Assembly (NCBI GenBank): GCA_963971425.1
Contig: OZ020517.1
Location: forward strand, 8,992,501-9,056,500
DNA length: 64,000 nt
Reading direction: 5' to 3'
DNA from: Bryoerythrophyllum caledonicum
Taxonomy: Eukaryota > Streptophyta > Bryopsida > Pottiales > Pottiaceae
Under the pieces are notes generated by a model. That model searched no databases. It was not told the origin of the DNA and was given only the letters and a program-made list of their open reading frames with translations. The translations under genes and the position numbers were made by a program. The stretch's first letter is position 1; every line of letters starts with the position of its first letter. Shown here one piece after another: positions 1 through 13,400 of the stretch.

Positions 1-126
1 TTCTATCATCATTCACCTTTAAAGCGCACTCATAGAGAGATTCGATGCTAGAACAGCTAAGAGAGCTATCGGATACTAATATTCATGTGTGTTTTTTTAC
101 AGAAACGTGTCAATGGTGTTGCCTAC

Positions 127-1020
127 CTCAGCAAGAACCTCTTGAAACGCCAAGAAATGGATTGGATCGGAGTCTGCGATGGTCCCATCGATGTCAAACA
201 TGATGGCCTTCAGTTTATCACCCTGGGGCAGAGGCGAGCATATCTTTTGGTCATCCTCTTGCTTGTGGATGTTATTCTCAGGATGGGCACAGGGCTTCAA
301 TTCTTCCTTGGGTCCAAGACTGTCGCCCTTCTGCTCTGCAAACAACGGATCTCTAGTTTCATCAGCCTGCTTCGAGGTAGAGGTTTACACCAAAATGATC
401 TTGTATCCGGCATGGCATGCGGAATGTCCAGAAGAGGGCAGGGCTTCCTTACAAGCACTATCAATCTAACGAGAAATGAAGCTGCCAAAGTGAATGTCAC
501 CTGCGCGGGGCGAGCCCTGATTGGGATGCCAGAGCACCAAGGAGCTGGGTTGCTTGGAGCCATCGCAGTTCCCTGAAAGTGAGCATCGCTCTTTCTCACT
601 CTCCTTCTTCTTCTCGCACTCGCCCTTGTTCTCACACTGTTTCTTCCCCTCGCACTCCTGAGGTTGCTCTGGCCCTTCGTAGAGCGCAGGGCCGAGGCAC
701 TTGCCATTTACGACCAGATCAACGTTGGCGGGATCCTTGAGCTTGCACGAGCCATCGGAGCAGTCCACGGGATTCGGACTCTGACAACCATCAGGTGTTT
801 TCCCACCTTCCACAGTGCTCTTGTTAGTGCATTTGCATTCGGCCTCGCACTTGCAGCTGTCTTTGTTGCACTCTCCGCTTGCACATTGTTCGTCGCACTT
901 CTTCGCTGATGATGTTGTGAGAGAAGCAGCAGCATCACTGGGTGCAGCAGTAGCGAGGGCTGCATCAGTTCTGGACGTTGCAGCTGGAGCGATGGGCGCA
1001 TCAGGTAAACCTGTTGACAT
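127..1020 (-). CDS. HAD-superfamily hydrolase, 5' exons (gene runs off the window), with Cys-rich N-terminal extension
   Basis: Two exons are visible on the minus strand: 1020-501 and 335-127. The start is a real ATG at 1018-1020. The donor CAG|GTGACA at 500 and the acceptor TTTGCAG at 336 are both phase 1, giving a 165-bp intron and a continuous frame of 243 codons. The next donor is GAG|GTAGGC at 126, and the remaining exons lie left of the window. Exon 2 carries HAD motif I, FDIDGT, with nucleophile Asp near residue 221, followed by SDPIHFLAFQEVLAEVG, which closely matches plant At2g38740-type sugar-phosphatase-like HAD proteins. Those proteins start about 20 residues before motif I. Here about 200 residues precede it, with an Ala-rich start and some 16 cysteines in CxC and CxxxC spacings that resemble a metallothionein. 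An alternative is that exon 1 is a separate small Cys-rich gene reading to the stop at 466. I favour the spliced fusion because the phases agree. Confidence 0.72.
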
Positions 1021-1465
1021 GTTGCTCTGCTGTGCTGCAACCTCTCCACTTCCTCCCCGAATCTCTACGCATCAAGGGACTCCATATGTACAACGTGAAT
1101 CACGAATTCTAATCAGACGAGAGAAATCGGTTCAACCTGCTTCCAAAGACAAACCAGACTCACTTGGAAATCACAGACCTTTCTCTGAACCTGTAAGGAT
1201 TAATCTCTAGTATGACATGAATTGTTTGTTCAGGTGCTTACAATCTGGAATGGACACAAGGGGCTGCTTTGAATGTTGACGAGATTTGGTTGTCCTTGGA
1301 GAGGGCACTGGGCAGCATGTTTGCTGAGTGGCGCCGGTTCATGTACAGGCGCGGCCATAGGGCCTCTAATGGCGCCTTGTAACCGCCTCTTGCGGGCCCT
1401 GTGACCGTCCGCCGCCCCATCACCACGTCAGTTGTTGTGAAGATGAAACAATAAACAATTACATT
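1021..1465. other. 5' flank of the HAD gene
   Basis: This is the upstream side of the minus-strand HAD gene, so it should hold its promoter and 5' UTR. It is less AT-rich than the DNA to the right. I see no convincing TATA box and no conserved reading frame here. Confidence 0.4.
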
Positions 1466-2548
1466 ATAAGGTAAACCCCCCCATAACCGACAAGCTAGGG
1501 AGAAAAAATAATTGTACATTTATAGCCGATAGAATTGCAATTTCAACCCAAGTGCTTTCATATATTTCTTGGAAAATGTGAATTAAGGTAGAGGCATCCA
1601 ATTCCGATCAGCCACCCAATTTCGATCAGTAGAGTATGCATGGAATGGTGCATAAAAATGGGAAATGCATGAAATGGTGCATGAAGCGATCCAAAATTGA
1701 TAATTCAACATCTGAAAACTCCAGTCATTATCAGCATTGGATCATGGAGTGTGTAGTTTTGGGTTGTTCCACCTCAATTGAGGTCTCATTGGTGGCCTTG
1801 CCTTAAGAGTCGAACAAGGCTGATTGGCATTGGGTACCTTCCATGACTTGGTTATTCATGGCATGTCTTCTCTCTTTTACTCACTCTCATTTCTTGGCAT
1901 TGGGCAAAGGAGGGCACCAAATCTCACCTACTCTACAGTTTGATTATGGGCTCCGGTGGTTTTTGGGCTTTTAAATTCTATACCAATTCCAAATCTTTGT
2001 GATTAAATTTGAATTTTATTTTTGTTGAGTTTCATTCCTAATCCTGCATCTTTCTACATAAATGTTTTTTACATACAATGTCATTTGAGTCCCCAAGTGG
2101 CTTAAGTGATCGGAATTGGGTGCCTCTACCTTATATGCATCACATCTCTTCCCTGTTGCGTCCCTCCTCCACCACGACTCTCATCATTTTTTAATTTAAA
2201 TTACTTAAAAAAAAAACAATCTTTCTTTTAGTGGCACAAAACAAACCAAGATTTGATTGTAGAGAATGAAACAAGAAAGGAGAACCATATGCAAGAGCCG
2301 GTTGCAAGATGTATAGGACAAGATCCCTAAGTGGCTAAAGTGATCGGAATTAGGTGCCTCTACCTTAGTTCTGAAGTTTCAAAGTGTATTGCCATGTTGA
2401 GCCAATGGCTGCCAATAGGGTCTTGACTAAAAGCAAACCTCCATTTGGAATTGAATGGGTGGTAATGGGATGGACATGGGTTGAATATACCCCAATTTTG
2501 TTAGTGTCACTTATGGGTTTTGGTTGGTTATAAGGGGGTTTTCTTACA
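1466..2548 (-). repeat. MITE family C copy, split by another element
   Basis: The left end (1466-1500, TAAGGTAAACCCCCC) and the right end (about 2400-2548, running into GTTGGTTATAAGGGGG) match the two ends of the intact copy at 36909-37250 and the copy at 15478-15785, in reverse orientation. The homology breaks at 1585 and resumes at 2366, exactly where the TA-flanked element 1586-2365 was inserted. The ends are close to TTAAGGTAAG followed by a run of C, so the target may be TTAA or TTA. Confidence 0.7.
1586..2365. mobile_element. Non-autonomous TA-flanked element (Tc1/mariner-type MITE), 780 bp
   Basis: Terminal inverted repeats begin AGGTAGAGGCA at 1586 and end TGCCTCTACCT at 2365. TA dinucleotides flank both sides (1584-1585 and 2366-2367). 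The interrupted family C MITE continues on either side, which proves the boundaries. A third copy of the right end lies inside at about 2085-2133 and also abuts TA, so the right end is duplicated over about 230 bp or a second element is nested there. There is no coding capacity. Confidence 0.8.
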
Positions 2549-2984
2549 TGCTACCAAATAAATTCTAGGACACTCAATGTAACAATTTACTGGATCATGT
2601 CTCTTTGCAAGACAAAAGTTAACAACTCTTGTTCCTAAAGAAATGTAACTTGCCATGAACATACATTTTGAATGATTGTATTTTGCACACTAATCAAGAC
2701 TAGTATGCAAAAAGAAGGATCCGTGTTACATGTGCATTGTGTGCACCGACATTTGTGGAATATTTTTATCTGACTCAGGAAACATGAAAGAATTATTTGT
2801 AAGGTCACCTAAAGTTTCAGTAAAGCACCCCTTTTTCTTTCTTTTTAAACCTCTCCATGTTTATCGCTGTTTTTTTTTTGTGAAAGTCCTCAAAACAAGT
2901 GAATCATCCTACCAATGGAATAATCTTTTCTAAGTTGAATCCCTAAATGTCAGTTACAGCCATGCATTTTAAAACATGTATAAG
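2549..2984. other. AT-rich spacer
   Basis: Low-complexity AT-rich sequence. The short open frame at 2730-2933 has no recognisable protein features. Nothing else is seen. Confidence 0.4.
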
Positions 2985-3142
2985 AGCTTAGAAAGACTTA
3001 CACTTTTGGATTGAAGACTCTTCAACTAACATCTCTCATTTAAAGGTCATTTCAATATCTAATGCTTATCATGTTCAGATACAACATTAGAAGTGTAGAA
3101 TACTATGGCCATCAGGGGCTCATTGTAGCGTTTAAGGGTTAA
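2985..3142 (-). repeat. MITE family A, partial copy
   Basis: This matches other family A copies (37967-38200, 39359-39570, 39567-39803) through the shared tract about 'slow' AAGACTTACAC, TTGAAGA and AGGTCATTTCAATATCT. It ends at the family terminus GCGTTTAAGGGTTAA (about 3128-3142). The other end is missing or too diverged to place. Confidence 0.65.
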
Positions 3143-5272
3143 TCCAACAATACTTGATAGTAGGGTGGCTCACCTTGTTTTTGAGACTTTCAAGAAAACT
3201 CTGTTAGATACTCTCAACTAGAATCCTTACTGAAAATGGAAGAACTTGTTAGTGGTCTCTTCACTTTGGTAGTTTAGCTGCCTTTGAGAAGGAAGAAGGA
3301 GAGGTCAAGTTGTACCATGAATTTGGATTTCCTTTTCTCTATGGACTACTATTGCTATTTAAATTGCTATTTAGGATCAATTTTTATCATTAAAGACAAA
3401 AAGAAAGGTTAGAACTCTTGATGTCTTTGCCTCACAAAACAATGAATGACTCCAAGAGTTGATTTAGGAACAAGTTGCAAACATGCTTTGGATGAGCCAA
3501 TCACTTTAAATTCATCAAAATTCAATGGATGAATTATCAGTTGAAATTCTTAGTGTTATGCTAAAATCATATTGCAAGTTGAGATACCTCGGTGATGTTC
3601 AAAGTACGTCTATTTTATTATGTGTAATCTTGTAATGTTTTAATCTATCCATTAATTGAAGATAATCAATTTTGTTGCAACCTATATGTGGGGATTATCA
3701 AAATATTTTATCATTTTCTATCATTTGATATGAGAATTTGAATTGCAATTTTTTTTTTTATAGAAATGAGCGTTTATGGATTAAGAGAAGCCATATTCAT
3801 GGCTTTGGGGCCAATGTTAATTTGAATAAAGGATGATTATAATTCAATATACTTTTTTTCAAAAAATCTAAAGACTTTGGAGGTTCTTGAATATTAGAAT
3901 TTTTCTATTATTTGCAACTCATAGTCAAATTCCCAGTTTAATCACCTAATTTCATAAATCTTTTAACCTCTAAACATTAGTGCCAATCTAGGTTGTTTAG
4001 ATAGGACGGACAGGACGTCCGTTGAGGAGCTTCGCAGGACATCTATTACTTAGAGAATTTTATTTTAAAACATTTTCTTACCTCTTTTACCACCGGTCGC
4101 CATAGTTGTTGCCTAGTCGCCGGATAGTCGGCGCGGGCAGTGGCTGGGGTAAATTTGTCGACCGCCAATTTACCCGCATCCAAACATTGGGACAAACTGC
4201 ACGTTTGGGACGTCCGGGGGCTTAAATTTTGAACGTATGTGACAACGTGCCAATCCAAGGCTTTGGTTTTTTTTTCAACTTACTTTAACCATTAGTTCTA
4301 TACAAGTAATGATAGACAAAAATAGTACTATCAAAATAAAAGATCTTCTATAAAATAGTCTTTATGTTGCTCCATAATATATTGAACTTTCAAATGTAAC
4401 ACTTATATTTTCAAAGGCTTGTTGCGTTTTCCATCTAATTTTTATTTGTGCTCTAACACCCTATATATTGGATGCTGTAACATTAATTGCCCCATCACAA
4501 CCAACTACTCCAGATCCATAAATTAGACTTGCAACCTTCAGTCACTCAACCAATATCAAAAACTTGAAACCACCTAGTCTATGATATAAGGATTGATTTG
4601 AGACCATTAATTATCTGTAAGACCTTCCAACGTTTAGAGAAGCATGATTTGTAGTGTAAGCACCAACTTGGGTGGTTTTAGAAGAGTCATTGATGGATAA
4701 TATTGGGGTTTAGGATTAAATGAGGATATATGTATAATTTTAAAATATATAATTTAAAATTTCCTTCAAAAAGGATAAAATTCTCAATACTTCATAGTAT
4801 GTTAGCACCTTATTTTTCTATAGAAATATAAAACTTTTCATGCAACACCAAATGTTTCATGCTAGGATGAATCTTGTAGTAGTCTTTAAACATGTGCATA
4901 TGCCTTAATTCCTTAGCACTTAATCCACTTACATTGCACCTGATTACGGAACAAAACATTACCAAAATGGTGGCAAGTGATTCATGAATGACATGGTAGA
5001 AGAGTGGAGTACTCTACAAATAATAATGTGGATTTATGAGAATAGAGTTCAACAACAAGTCATGCTTCAAATCAAAAAATGGATTTGAAGCTTCTCACTC
5101 AAAAGTTTCAATTGTGGATATCTTTGTTCTGTGGAGATAATTATCATACAAAGGAAAATTAAGAATTTAAGGGGGAATTCAATAGTACATGATTGGCCAA
5201 AAGTAAGGCTCTTGTCCGGTGGAAGATTACACTATCATGGTGAAGAGTCCAGCAATGAAGAGCTTTGTGTTG
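3143..5272. other. AT-rich intergenic DNA
   Basis: About 2.1 kb without a supported gene. It is AT-rich with poly-T tracts. Around 4000-4260 a patch of higher GC covers a 70-codon minus-strand frame with no recognisable domain, which I do not call a gene. Confidence 0.45.
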
Positions 5273-5839
5273 TACAGTAGAGTCCAAGGCAGAATGGCGT
5301 TTTTGGTTTCCCAGTGGAAAAAAATTCAAGTCTGCCCACTTTGAAAGCCTCTAGAGAGATCAAAAATTGGTATTTTACCTTGAAATTTTTACCATGAACC
5401 TGAAATCAAGTTGTTAATATGCCTACCAAACTTCAAAGCCAAATAAGTCACCAAAAAAAGTTATTCAAAATCTACCAATATAGGTAGCTGTGGAAAAAGT
5501 TTCATTCCTACCAACTTTGACAGCCTCCCAAGAATTGAAAAAACAATTCCTTACTTTGATTTTTTTTTTGGTAGAAACCGATTTTTGTTAGTAATATATA
5601 GTAAAAATATCAAGTCTAAAAGATTGGTAAAAAAAAGATATTCCCAATCTACCAACACGTGTTATTTTGCAGTATGCTTGTGGAAATCATTTTCACTACA
5701 ACCAACTTTGACACCCTCTCAATGGCTAAAAAATGGCCCATTTGCCATGAAATTCTTGTCACAAGAGAAGCTACATGTTAATGACAAGTGTGCCAAAATT
5801 CAAGCTCAAAAAGCTTACACAAAAAAAATAACTCATAAT

Positions 5840-6854
5840 CTACCAACGTGTATGTCCTCCACTTGCCTCTATCACTGCTTGTAACCTAGTAGGCATGGAA
5901 TGACATAGCAGAAGGAGCTTTTGACCTCTAATAATCTTCCACTCTCTTGCAATAACTACTCTTAAGTCACTTTTATTTTTAGGGCATATGGAACCATGTT
6001 GAACTGCATCTTTCAAAATCTTCCAAAGATTCTCAATTGGATTGAGATCAGGAGAGTTTGTGGGCCAATTAAGCTTCTCTAGACAGTGTGCTTGCCTCCA
6101 TTCTTCACATAGTTTGCTTCTATGGACACGTGCACCATCTTCCATGAGTAATCCTTGTGGTACTTTTTCCATAAAATGAGGCAACTCCCCATTGTAAACC
6201 ACTTCAACAAAATCCTTTGCAGAGCGCCGATCTTTAGGCATAAAAACAAGTTGTGACTTCTGCCCTCCAGAAAATGCACCCCAAATCATCAAAGAAGTCC
6301 TCCCACTCTTGAAAGTTGGAACTATACAACTTGAAGCATAGCGCTCATACACAGTTCTCCAAACATGAATTTGTCTAGAGTTTTTTCCAACTTCAAAAGT
6401 GGACTCATTTGTCCAAACAACTTGCTCCCACTCTTCTACACTCCATCGACAATACTTTTGAGCAAAAGCCAATCATTGAGACATGTGGTGAGGTGTCAAA
6501 AAAGGTTTTTTGACTGCAATTCGACTGTGAATGCCACTATCATGTAAAGCATTTTGAATAGTATTTCTACATACTTTAGTAGGACACATATTAGTAATGT
6601 CAGAGAGCCTGATGCGACGATCACCTTGTAAATCACGTATTATACCACAAACATCTGTATCACTAAGATTTTTTCCATATTTTTTGGCACACGTTTTGCT
6701 TTTGTTACTTGTAGGTTCCATTTTCTCGAAATTGCTTCACCAACCTGTGAACTGTTCTAACAGGGACTCCAACAATAGCTGCAATTTCAACTCATTTCTT
6801 CCCTCCCTCACTCAAACCCACAATACGTGCACGAATTTCATCTGGAATAGCCAT
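5840..6854 (-). pseudogene. Tc1-family (DD34E) transposase, decayed
   Basis: This is the transposase of element 5275-7957. It reads from ATG at 6854 through an N-terminal helix-turn-helix (MAIPDEIRARIVGLSEGG) to the C-terminal SGGHTRW at 5840. Compared with the better-preserved copy at 10468-14784 it has an early TGA, a frameshift in the N-terminal third, and a TGA after HMSQ where the sister has CGA. The first catalytic Asp is replaced by Asn (WTNES against WTDES), while the second Asp (MEDGARVH) and the Glu (NPIENLW) remain. Mutation of the first catalytic residue alone would make it inactive. Its frame overlaps the inner edge of the left inverted repeat. Confidence 0.88.
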
Positions 6855-6869
6855 CAATCACAACTTTAA

Positions 6870-7378
6870 ATCTGAGAATTTGATCTAAAATTTTAACTAC
6901 CTAACCACATGTCCATACATGCTCCCCTCCCAAATCAACCTTGATGTGCAAAATGTGCTCCCAAATCAGCTTCTGCATACCTTCACTCCCAAACCAGTAT
7001 GTGTAGACCTTTCCTCTCAATGAACCCTCATGTGCATACTCTTACTACCACATCACCATGTGCATACCTTTGCTTTCAAATATGCCCTTTCAAATCATCA
7101 CACATTCTACAAGTCACTTGTGATATTCAACTCTCAAAACAAGCATCGATGTAGAGAACAGAAGCTCCTTCATGCGTATGTGGTATTCAAATTCTTAGCA
7201 AGTGTATTCATTGGGATGTGACAAGTGCGCACAGTTAAATTTGGATGTTCTTGATTTTTTGAGAAGCATTTCTATTTAGGTAGTGTATTATGTGGACAAT
7301 TTCATACCATAAGCTAATTATCCATGCTTCTAAGCATGAACATTCCCAACATGCCCTTAAATTGCTTTTCACAATTAC
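6870..7378. other. Noncoding interior of Tc1 element 1
   Basis: This lies between the transposase start and the right inverted repeat. It includes short diverged repeats with CTTTGCTTTCAAAT-like and CTCCCAAATCA-like units (6900-7090). It is the likely promoter side of the transposase gene. No further reading frame is supported. Confidence 0.4.
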
Positions 7379-7964
7379 ACATGTCGGTAGATTGTGAGTT
7401 ATTTTTTTTGTGTAAGCTTTTTGAGCTTGAATTTTGGCACACTTGTCATTAACATGTAGCTTATCTTGTGACAAGAATTTCATGGAAAATGGGCCATTTT
7501 TTAGCCATTGGGAGGGTGTCAAAGTTGGTTGTAGTGAAAATGATTTCCACAAGCATACCGCAAAATAACACATGTTGGTAGATTGGGAATATCTTTTTTT
7601 TTTACCAATCTTTTAGACTTGATATTTTTACTATATATTACTAACACAAATCGGTTTCTACCAAAAAAAAATCAAAGTAAGGAATTTTTTTTTCAATTCT
7701 TGGGAGGCTGTCAAAATTGGTAGGAGTGAAACTTTTTCCACAGCTACCTATATTGGTAGATTTTGAATAACTTTTTTTTGGTGAATTATTTGGCTTTGAA
7801 GTTTGGTAAGCATACTAACAACTTGTTTTCAGGTTCATGGTAAAAATTTCAAGGTAAAATACCAATTTTTGATCTCTCTAGAGGCTTTCAAAGTGGGCAG
7901 ACTTGAATTTTTTTCCACTGGGAAACCAAAAACGCCATTCTGCCTTGGACCCTACTGTAGAGTA

Positions 7965-9273
7965 CCCTCACACAAGTATACGTACTTTTTTGATTTTGTA
8001 CGTTTCCACACTACAGTGCTACCAACTTTGGCACCCTCCTGAGGGTTAAAAAATTGTCAATTTACCATGAAATTTTTGGCACAAGATCACCTTTATGTTG
8101 ACAACACGTGTGCTAGATTTCAAGGCCAGAAGATGAATGCATAAAAAGATATTCAAAATCTACCAAGATGTGTAGTTGTGAGCCATTCACAGCTAACCAA
8201 CTTTGACACCCTCCTAAGGATTGAAAGAAATTTTTTTGCCCATGGAATTTTTTTGCATGAGACCACCTCTATGTTAATAATAAGTGTGCCAAATTCCAAG
8301 GCCACATGATGAATAGAAAAAAGGATATTCAAAATTGTTTCTTGTAGCTACATATTTTGGTAGATTTTGAAGATGGTTAGTTGTATTCATCTTCTGGCCT
8401 TGAATTTTGGCACACATGTTATCAATATGAAGGTGATCTTGTGCCAAAAATTTCATGGTCAATTAAAAAATTTTCCGACCTCGGGAGGGTGCCAAAGTTG
8501 GCAATAGTGAAATGGTTTCGCTCATGTTTCTCACAACTACACATGTTGGTAGATTTAGATTTGTTTTTTTTCATTTGTGGGTCTTTTGGGCTTGAAATTA
8601 AGCACATGTATAACCAACATAGATATGGTCTTACGTCTAGAATGTCATGGGAAAAAATAAAAATTGAATCCTTAGGAGGGTGTCAAAGTTGGCAGCAGTG
8701 AAATGTTTCTCACAACTATACATGTTGGTAGATTTCAAAACTCTTTTGATATGTTGATATTTTGGCCTTCAAATTTGGCACGCATGTGATCAACATAGAG
8801 ATAGTCTCACGTCAAAAATTTCATGGGAAAATACCAAAAAATCCAATCCTTGGGAGTGTGTCAAAGTTGGCTAGGAGTGAAATGTTTCTCACAACTACAC
8901 ATGTTGCTAGCTTTTGATGTAGTATTAATTGTGTGGATCTTTTGGACTTGAAATTTTTCACACATATAATCAACATAGAGGTCGTCTCATTCAAAAAATT
9001 CCATGGGCAAAAAAAATTGTTTCAATCCTTGGAAGGGTGTCAAAGTTGGCAGGTGTGAAAATTTTCTTACAGCTACCCCATGTTGGTAAATCTTGGATAT
9101 CTTTTTTTGTATAAATCATTTGGCCTTGAAATATGGCACACGTGTTTAGTGATCTTGTGCCAAAAGTTTCATAATAAATTGACAAATTTTTAGCCCTAAG
9201 GACGGTGCCAAAGTTGGCAGCAGTGTAGTGTGGAAACGTACAAAAGCAAAAAGTACATATACTTGTGTGAGGG
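7965..9273. mobile_element. Non-autonomous TA-flanked element made of tandem subterminal repeats
   Basis: Inverted ends CCCTCACACAAGTA (7965) and TACTTGTGTGAGGG (9273) are flanked by TA at 7963-7964 and 9274-9275. The homology of the ends extends about 50 bp, through a GTACGTTTCCACACTAC tract. The interior consists largely of diverged ~180-bp units containing ACACATGTTGGTAGATTT, CTTGAAATTTGGCACAC and GGGTGTCAAAGTTGGC, the same unit that builds the inverted repeats of the two neighbouring Tc1 elements. It has no transposase, so it is probably mobilised in trans. Confidence 0.82.
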
Positions 9274-10467
9274 TACTGTACAATAGGGTGACATTCAAAT
9301 TGGCCGTTTAGTAGTTCCAGGGATAGTGTCCTACACTGCTGCCAACTTTGACACCCTCCTTAAAGCTGAGAAATTGTTATTTTACCATGAAAATTTGGGG
9401 ACATCATCATCTTTATGTTGAAAACATGCATACCAAATTTCAAGTCCAGGAGACTTATACAAAAAAACTTATGCAAGATCTACCAACATGGGATAGCTGT
9501 GAGAAAAGTGTCACAGCTGCCAACTTTGACACCCTCCCAAGAATTGAGGAAATTTTTTTTGCCCATCAAATTTTTGGAGCAAAAACATTTTTATGTTGTT
9601 TGCATGTGTGGAAAATTTCAAGTCCAAAAGACCCATACAAAAAATAATATTCCAAATCTACCAACATGTGTAGTTTTGAGAAACAAAGGGGAAAACCATT
9701 TTACTACTTTCAACTTTGACGCCCTCCTTAGGATTGAGTTTTTGTTGATACATAATGAAATTTTTGGCACAAGATCATCTCTATGCTGGTAACATGTGGG
9801 ATAAATTTCAAAGCCAAAAGACATACAGAAAAAAAGTTATTCCATATCTATCAACATGTGTAACTATGATAAACAATTTGAAGGTCATATTGAAAATGTC
9901 AAATTATCTTTGACATTTCATGCTTTTTCATTGAACTCAATCATGTGAGTAAGCCATCAAACATAAATGCTTCTCAAAAAGATCAATAACATCTAAATGA
10001 AGAAGTGAAGAGGTGTTCCATGCAGAAGAATCCACTTGGCCATAAAGTGTGCATTAGACACATGACAAATTTTTTCTTCTAAATATCTATTGAACACTAT
10101 ATAAAGGGAATGGTGTGTGTGATTTGTGATAGACTGAATGTTGAGACAATCCTCAAAACAAAGAGTGTTGTATTGTGGGATGCATGAGTGTTGATTCACA
10201 TTGGGCATACATGATGAGTGATTAAGAGCAAAACGATTTTTCATGTATGCATATGGGCTTGTGTTTTGGCGACCCTTCTCTCTCCTCTCTGCTCCAGCGC
10301 CTTGGCTCCCTTCTCTCCCCCTTGCTCTCCTTCCTCTGCCAATTGTCACGTGTCAATCTTGCAACCCCCTTTGCTCTGCTCTAGCCCCTTGGCCCCCTTC
10401 TCTCCCCCTTGCTCTGCTCTAACCCCTACTCTACTGCTGTAGCTAGCATCATGCAGTCTATAAGTTT

Positions 10468-13400
10468 ATGATGGCAATTTCAGATGAAATTCGTGCTCGC
10501 ATCATAGGTTTGAGTGAGGGAGGATTTACAGGAGTTCAAATTGCAACTACTATTGGAGTTCCTATTAGAACAGTTACAAGGTTAGTAAAAACATTTAGAG
10601 AAGATGGAACCTACAAGCGCAAACCTTGCGGTGGCACTACAGGAAATCGGCCTATAAATGACTACAGCACAAATGACTAGCCAGAAAACAATGACTACAA
10701 AATTATACAGGATCTGCAGACGCTGCCCGGATCTAGCTAGTTAGCTGCCTTAGTCATTTTACAGTAATTTAAGTTTTCGCGGGCAGAGAGGTGATGAGAA
10801 CCATGTGACGGCCAACATCGTTCATATCCTCATCCATGTGTTTTCATCCATGCTTCATCCGGTAGTGTTGACGTGGCAAGAAGGTGAATGACTAGGATTG
10901 TGCCTTAGTGATTCATTAGTGATACGTTTGAAAAGAATTACTCTCTCACTAGAAAATAACTAGCTACAGTAATATATGTTAGAACTCAAAAATAACTCAT
11001 GGTTATTTTTAGAAAATTGCTGAAGTAGATGGATGTCTACTTCAGTTGGACATTGTTGATGTGGCAAATAGGTGATGACTTGGATTGTATTCCAGTAATT
11101 CCTTAGTAATACATTCGGCACAAATCACTGCGTCACTAAAATATTACTTGGTGTAGTGATATATTTTATAACTAAAAAATAACTCGGGAATACTTTTTAG
11201 AAAGTTGCTGACGTAGATGGATGTCTACTTTTGTTGGACATTGCTGATGTGGCAAATAGGTGATGACTTGGATTATATTCCAGTAATTTCTTAGTAATAC
11301 ATTCGGCACAAATCACTGTGTCACTAAAATATTATTTGGTGCAGTAATATATTTTATAACTCAAAAGTAACTCATGGCTATTTTAAAAAAATAGATTAGT
11401 ATCAAATTTCAATTAAATATTTGGATGTTTGCCGACAAAATTGAATTAGTAAACTTTGAAGAAGCAATCAATGAAAAATGTATGCCAAAGAATAGCAAGA
11501 GGAAAATATCCATACTATATTATGATTATTAAAAGATTTCAAGTAGAAAAATAGAAATAGGGAGAATTAAAGGATTAAGTAAGAGTTAGACTATAGAGAA
11601 ATACAAGTGAAATATGAAATAGGTAGAAAAGTAGATAAAAATGAATAGGAGTGTGCAACTAGGTAGAAAGAAGAAGACCGGGATGGGAAATGCCCAACCG
11701 GATGAATGTTAGACTTAGGGTGACAAAAGGTGGCGGCTAGGGTTTGAGGGAGTGGCTTGCAAGGGCTGCCCTCCTCCCTCTCTCTCTCTCTCTCTTCCAA
11801 GGTGTGTGTGTGGAGTATGTGAAAGAGTGTAGTAAGTTAGGATTAGAGTGAGATAGGAGAAGGCCGTGGCTAGATCTACAACTACGGTTGGAGTAAGTAA
11901 AAGGTGGTAGTGAGATTTGGAGAAGATCAAGCTTATCAAGCTGACTTTCCAAAGAGCCTAGGCTCAAAGAATTTGGAGCATTTTCAAGGGAGATGTGGCC
12001 GCCAAAGCAAGAAGGGGTCCGCCGTCAACATAGACCTTGAGCACGGACTTTGGAGGACAATATCTTTGAGGTGAGGACGATTCAAGATTTGAAATTTGCG
12101 GAGTTTTTGGCGTGTTAAGTTAGCTTTTCAATAAGTCTAGAATCAAAGAATTTGGAGCAATAACAACAAAGTTATGGCCAACCAATTGCAAGAGGATTGA
12201 CTGCCGCAAGATTTGGGAAGCCCGTACTTTGGAGGCTTGTGACTTTTGATTGGTAAGGTTTTTTTCAGTGATTTTTTCATGAGCTAAAGTGTATTTCAGC
12301 CAGCCTTTATTGAAAGTTGATTTTGTTGAATTTGGAGTCTTTGGTAGAAAATGGCATATGTTTTAGTGCCAGGGGGTGTGCTGCCCCCTTTTTGGTGTTG
12401 ATTTTCTACTTGCAAGTATTGTTTTCAATGTCCTTGCTATTATCTACATGTATGATCTTAGCTTGTGTGGTGAATGTAAGTGAATGATACATGCACGTGC
12501 ATGTGTATGTTGTCATGGATGTGAAGTGCATAGGTTATGTACGTGACGTACATGTAAATGTGGAAGTCAAATTCTTGGTTAGAAGTCCATTGCTTGGAGG
12601 CACTTAGGTCACATACACTCTTCACCGGCCCAGAATTACTAGTCATTTCATGTACTATTTATGCTTTCTCTAGTAATTCTGTAGTTATATTAAAGTCATT
12701 GTTTAGTAACTGTTGATCACTTGTTTAGTCATTGTACAAAAATCTTGTTGTTTAATAAATTTGTATGGATGTGGGCTTGCAGTTCCAAAAGGGGGTATTG
12801 GTGGATTTGTTGAATCCCAAAAATAAGCGACAAAAAGGGGCTTGGAGAAGAGTGAGTGGTATTGTAGGGGACAAATGGCAACTTTATTTTATGTTTGGTT
12901 TTTATTGAGCATGCATCACACTGGATGCTAGTATATGGTTTTTACTGGGCTTTTGTAGTCATTGCCCTAGTCACCATTTTGTTTATTTCAAAGTATTTCA
13001 TGACCGAGACATCTTTGATATTATTTATGGTATTATAAAAGTGTTATGTAATTGTACAGGGGTAATTTGCATAATTGTGGTAACCATATACTCTATGAAA
13101 TAACTAATACATCTCTGAAATAATGACCAAGCATAACAACTTAATAATCACCACAATAACTGAGAAATTACTAAATAACACTGCGCAATGACTAATCAAT
13201 GACTAGATAGTATACATAAATAGCTACAGAATAACTACACACAAACCTCACAGTGATTAGAATAGAAGTAGAATTAGTGCTTGCAATCTTATTATAGGCA
13301 ATTTATTACTACCACAATAACTAAAAAATTACTAAACTAACACTGCATAAGGACTAAAAATAAATTGCATAATGACTGAAAATTAACTGCATAATGACTA

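Larger units (their letters stand above)
5275..7957 (-). mobile_element. Tc1-type transposon 1 with ~580-bp inverted repeats
   Basis: The ends are CAGTAGAGTCCAAGGC (left, from 5275) and its near-perfect inverse at 7957, each flanked by TA (5273-5274, 7958-7959), so the termini read TACAGT and ACTGTA as in Tc1 elements. The inverted repeats are long: 5275-5851 pairs with 7379-7957. They contain diverged tandem units of roughly 170-190 bp built around CAACTTTGACACCCTC. A decayed transposase gene lies between the arms on the minus strand. Total length is 2683 bp. Confidence 0.9.

Noticed and set aside
9348-9647. 99-codon frame duplicated at 14984-15283
   Set aside because: It is the inverted repeat arm of Tc1 element 2, and the identity reflects the arms, not a protein. 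The frames at 5585-5884 and 7235-7573 are the same case in element 1.
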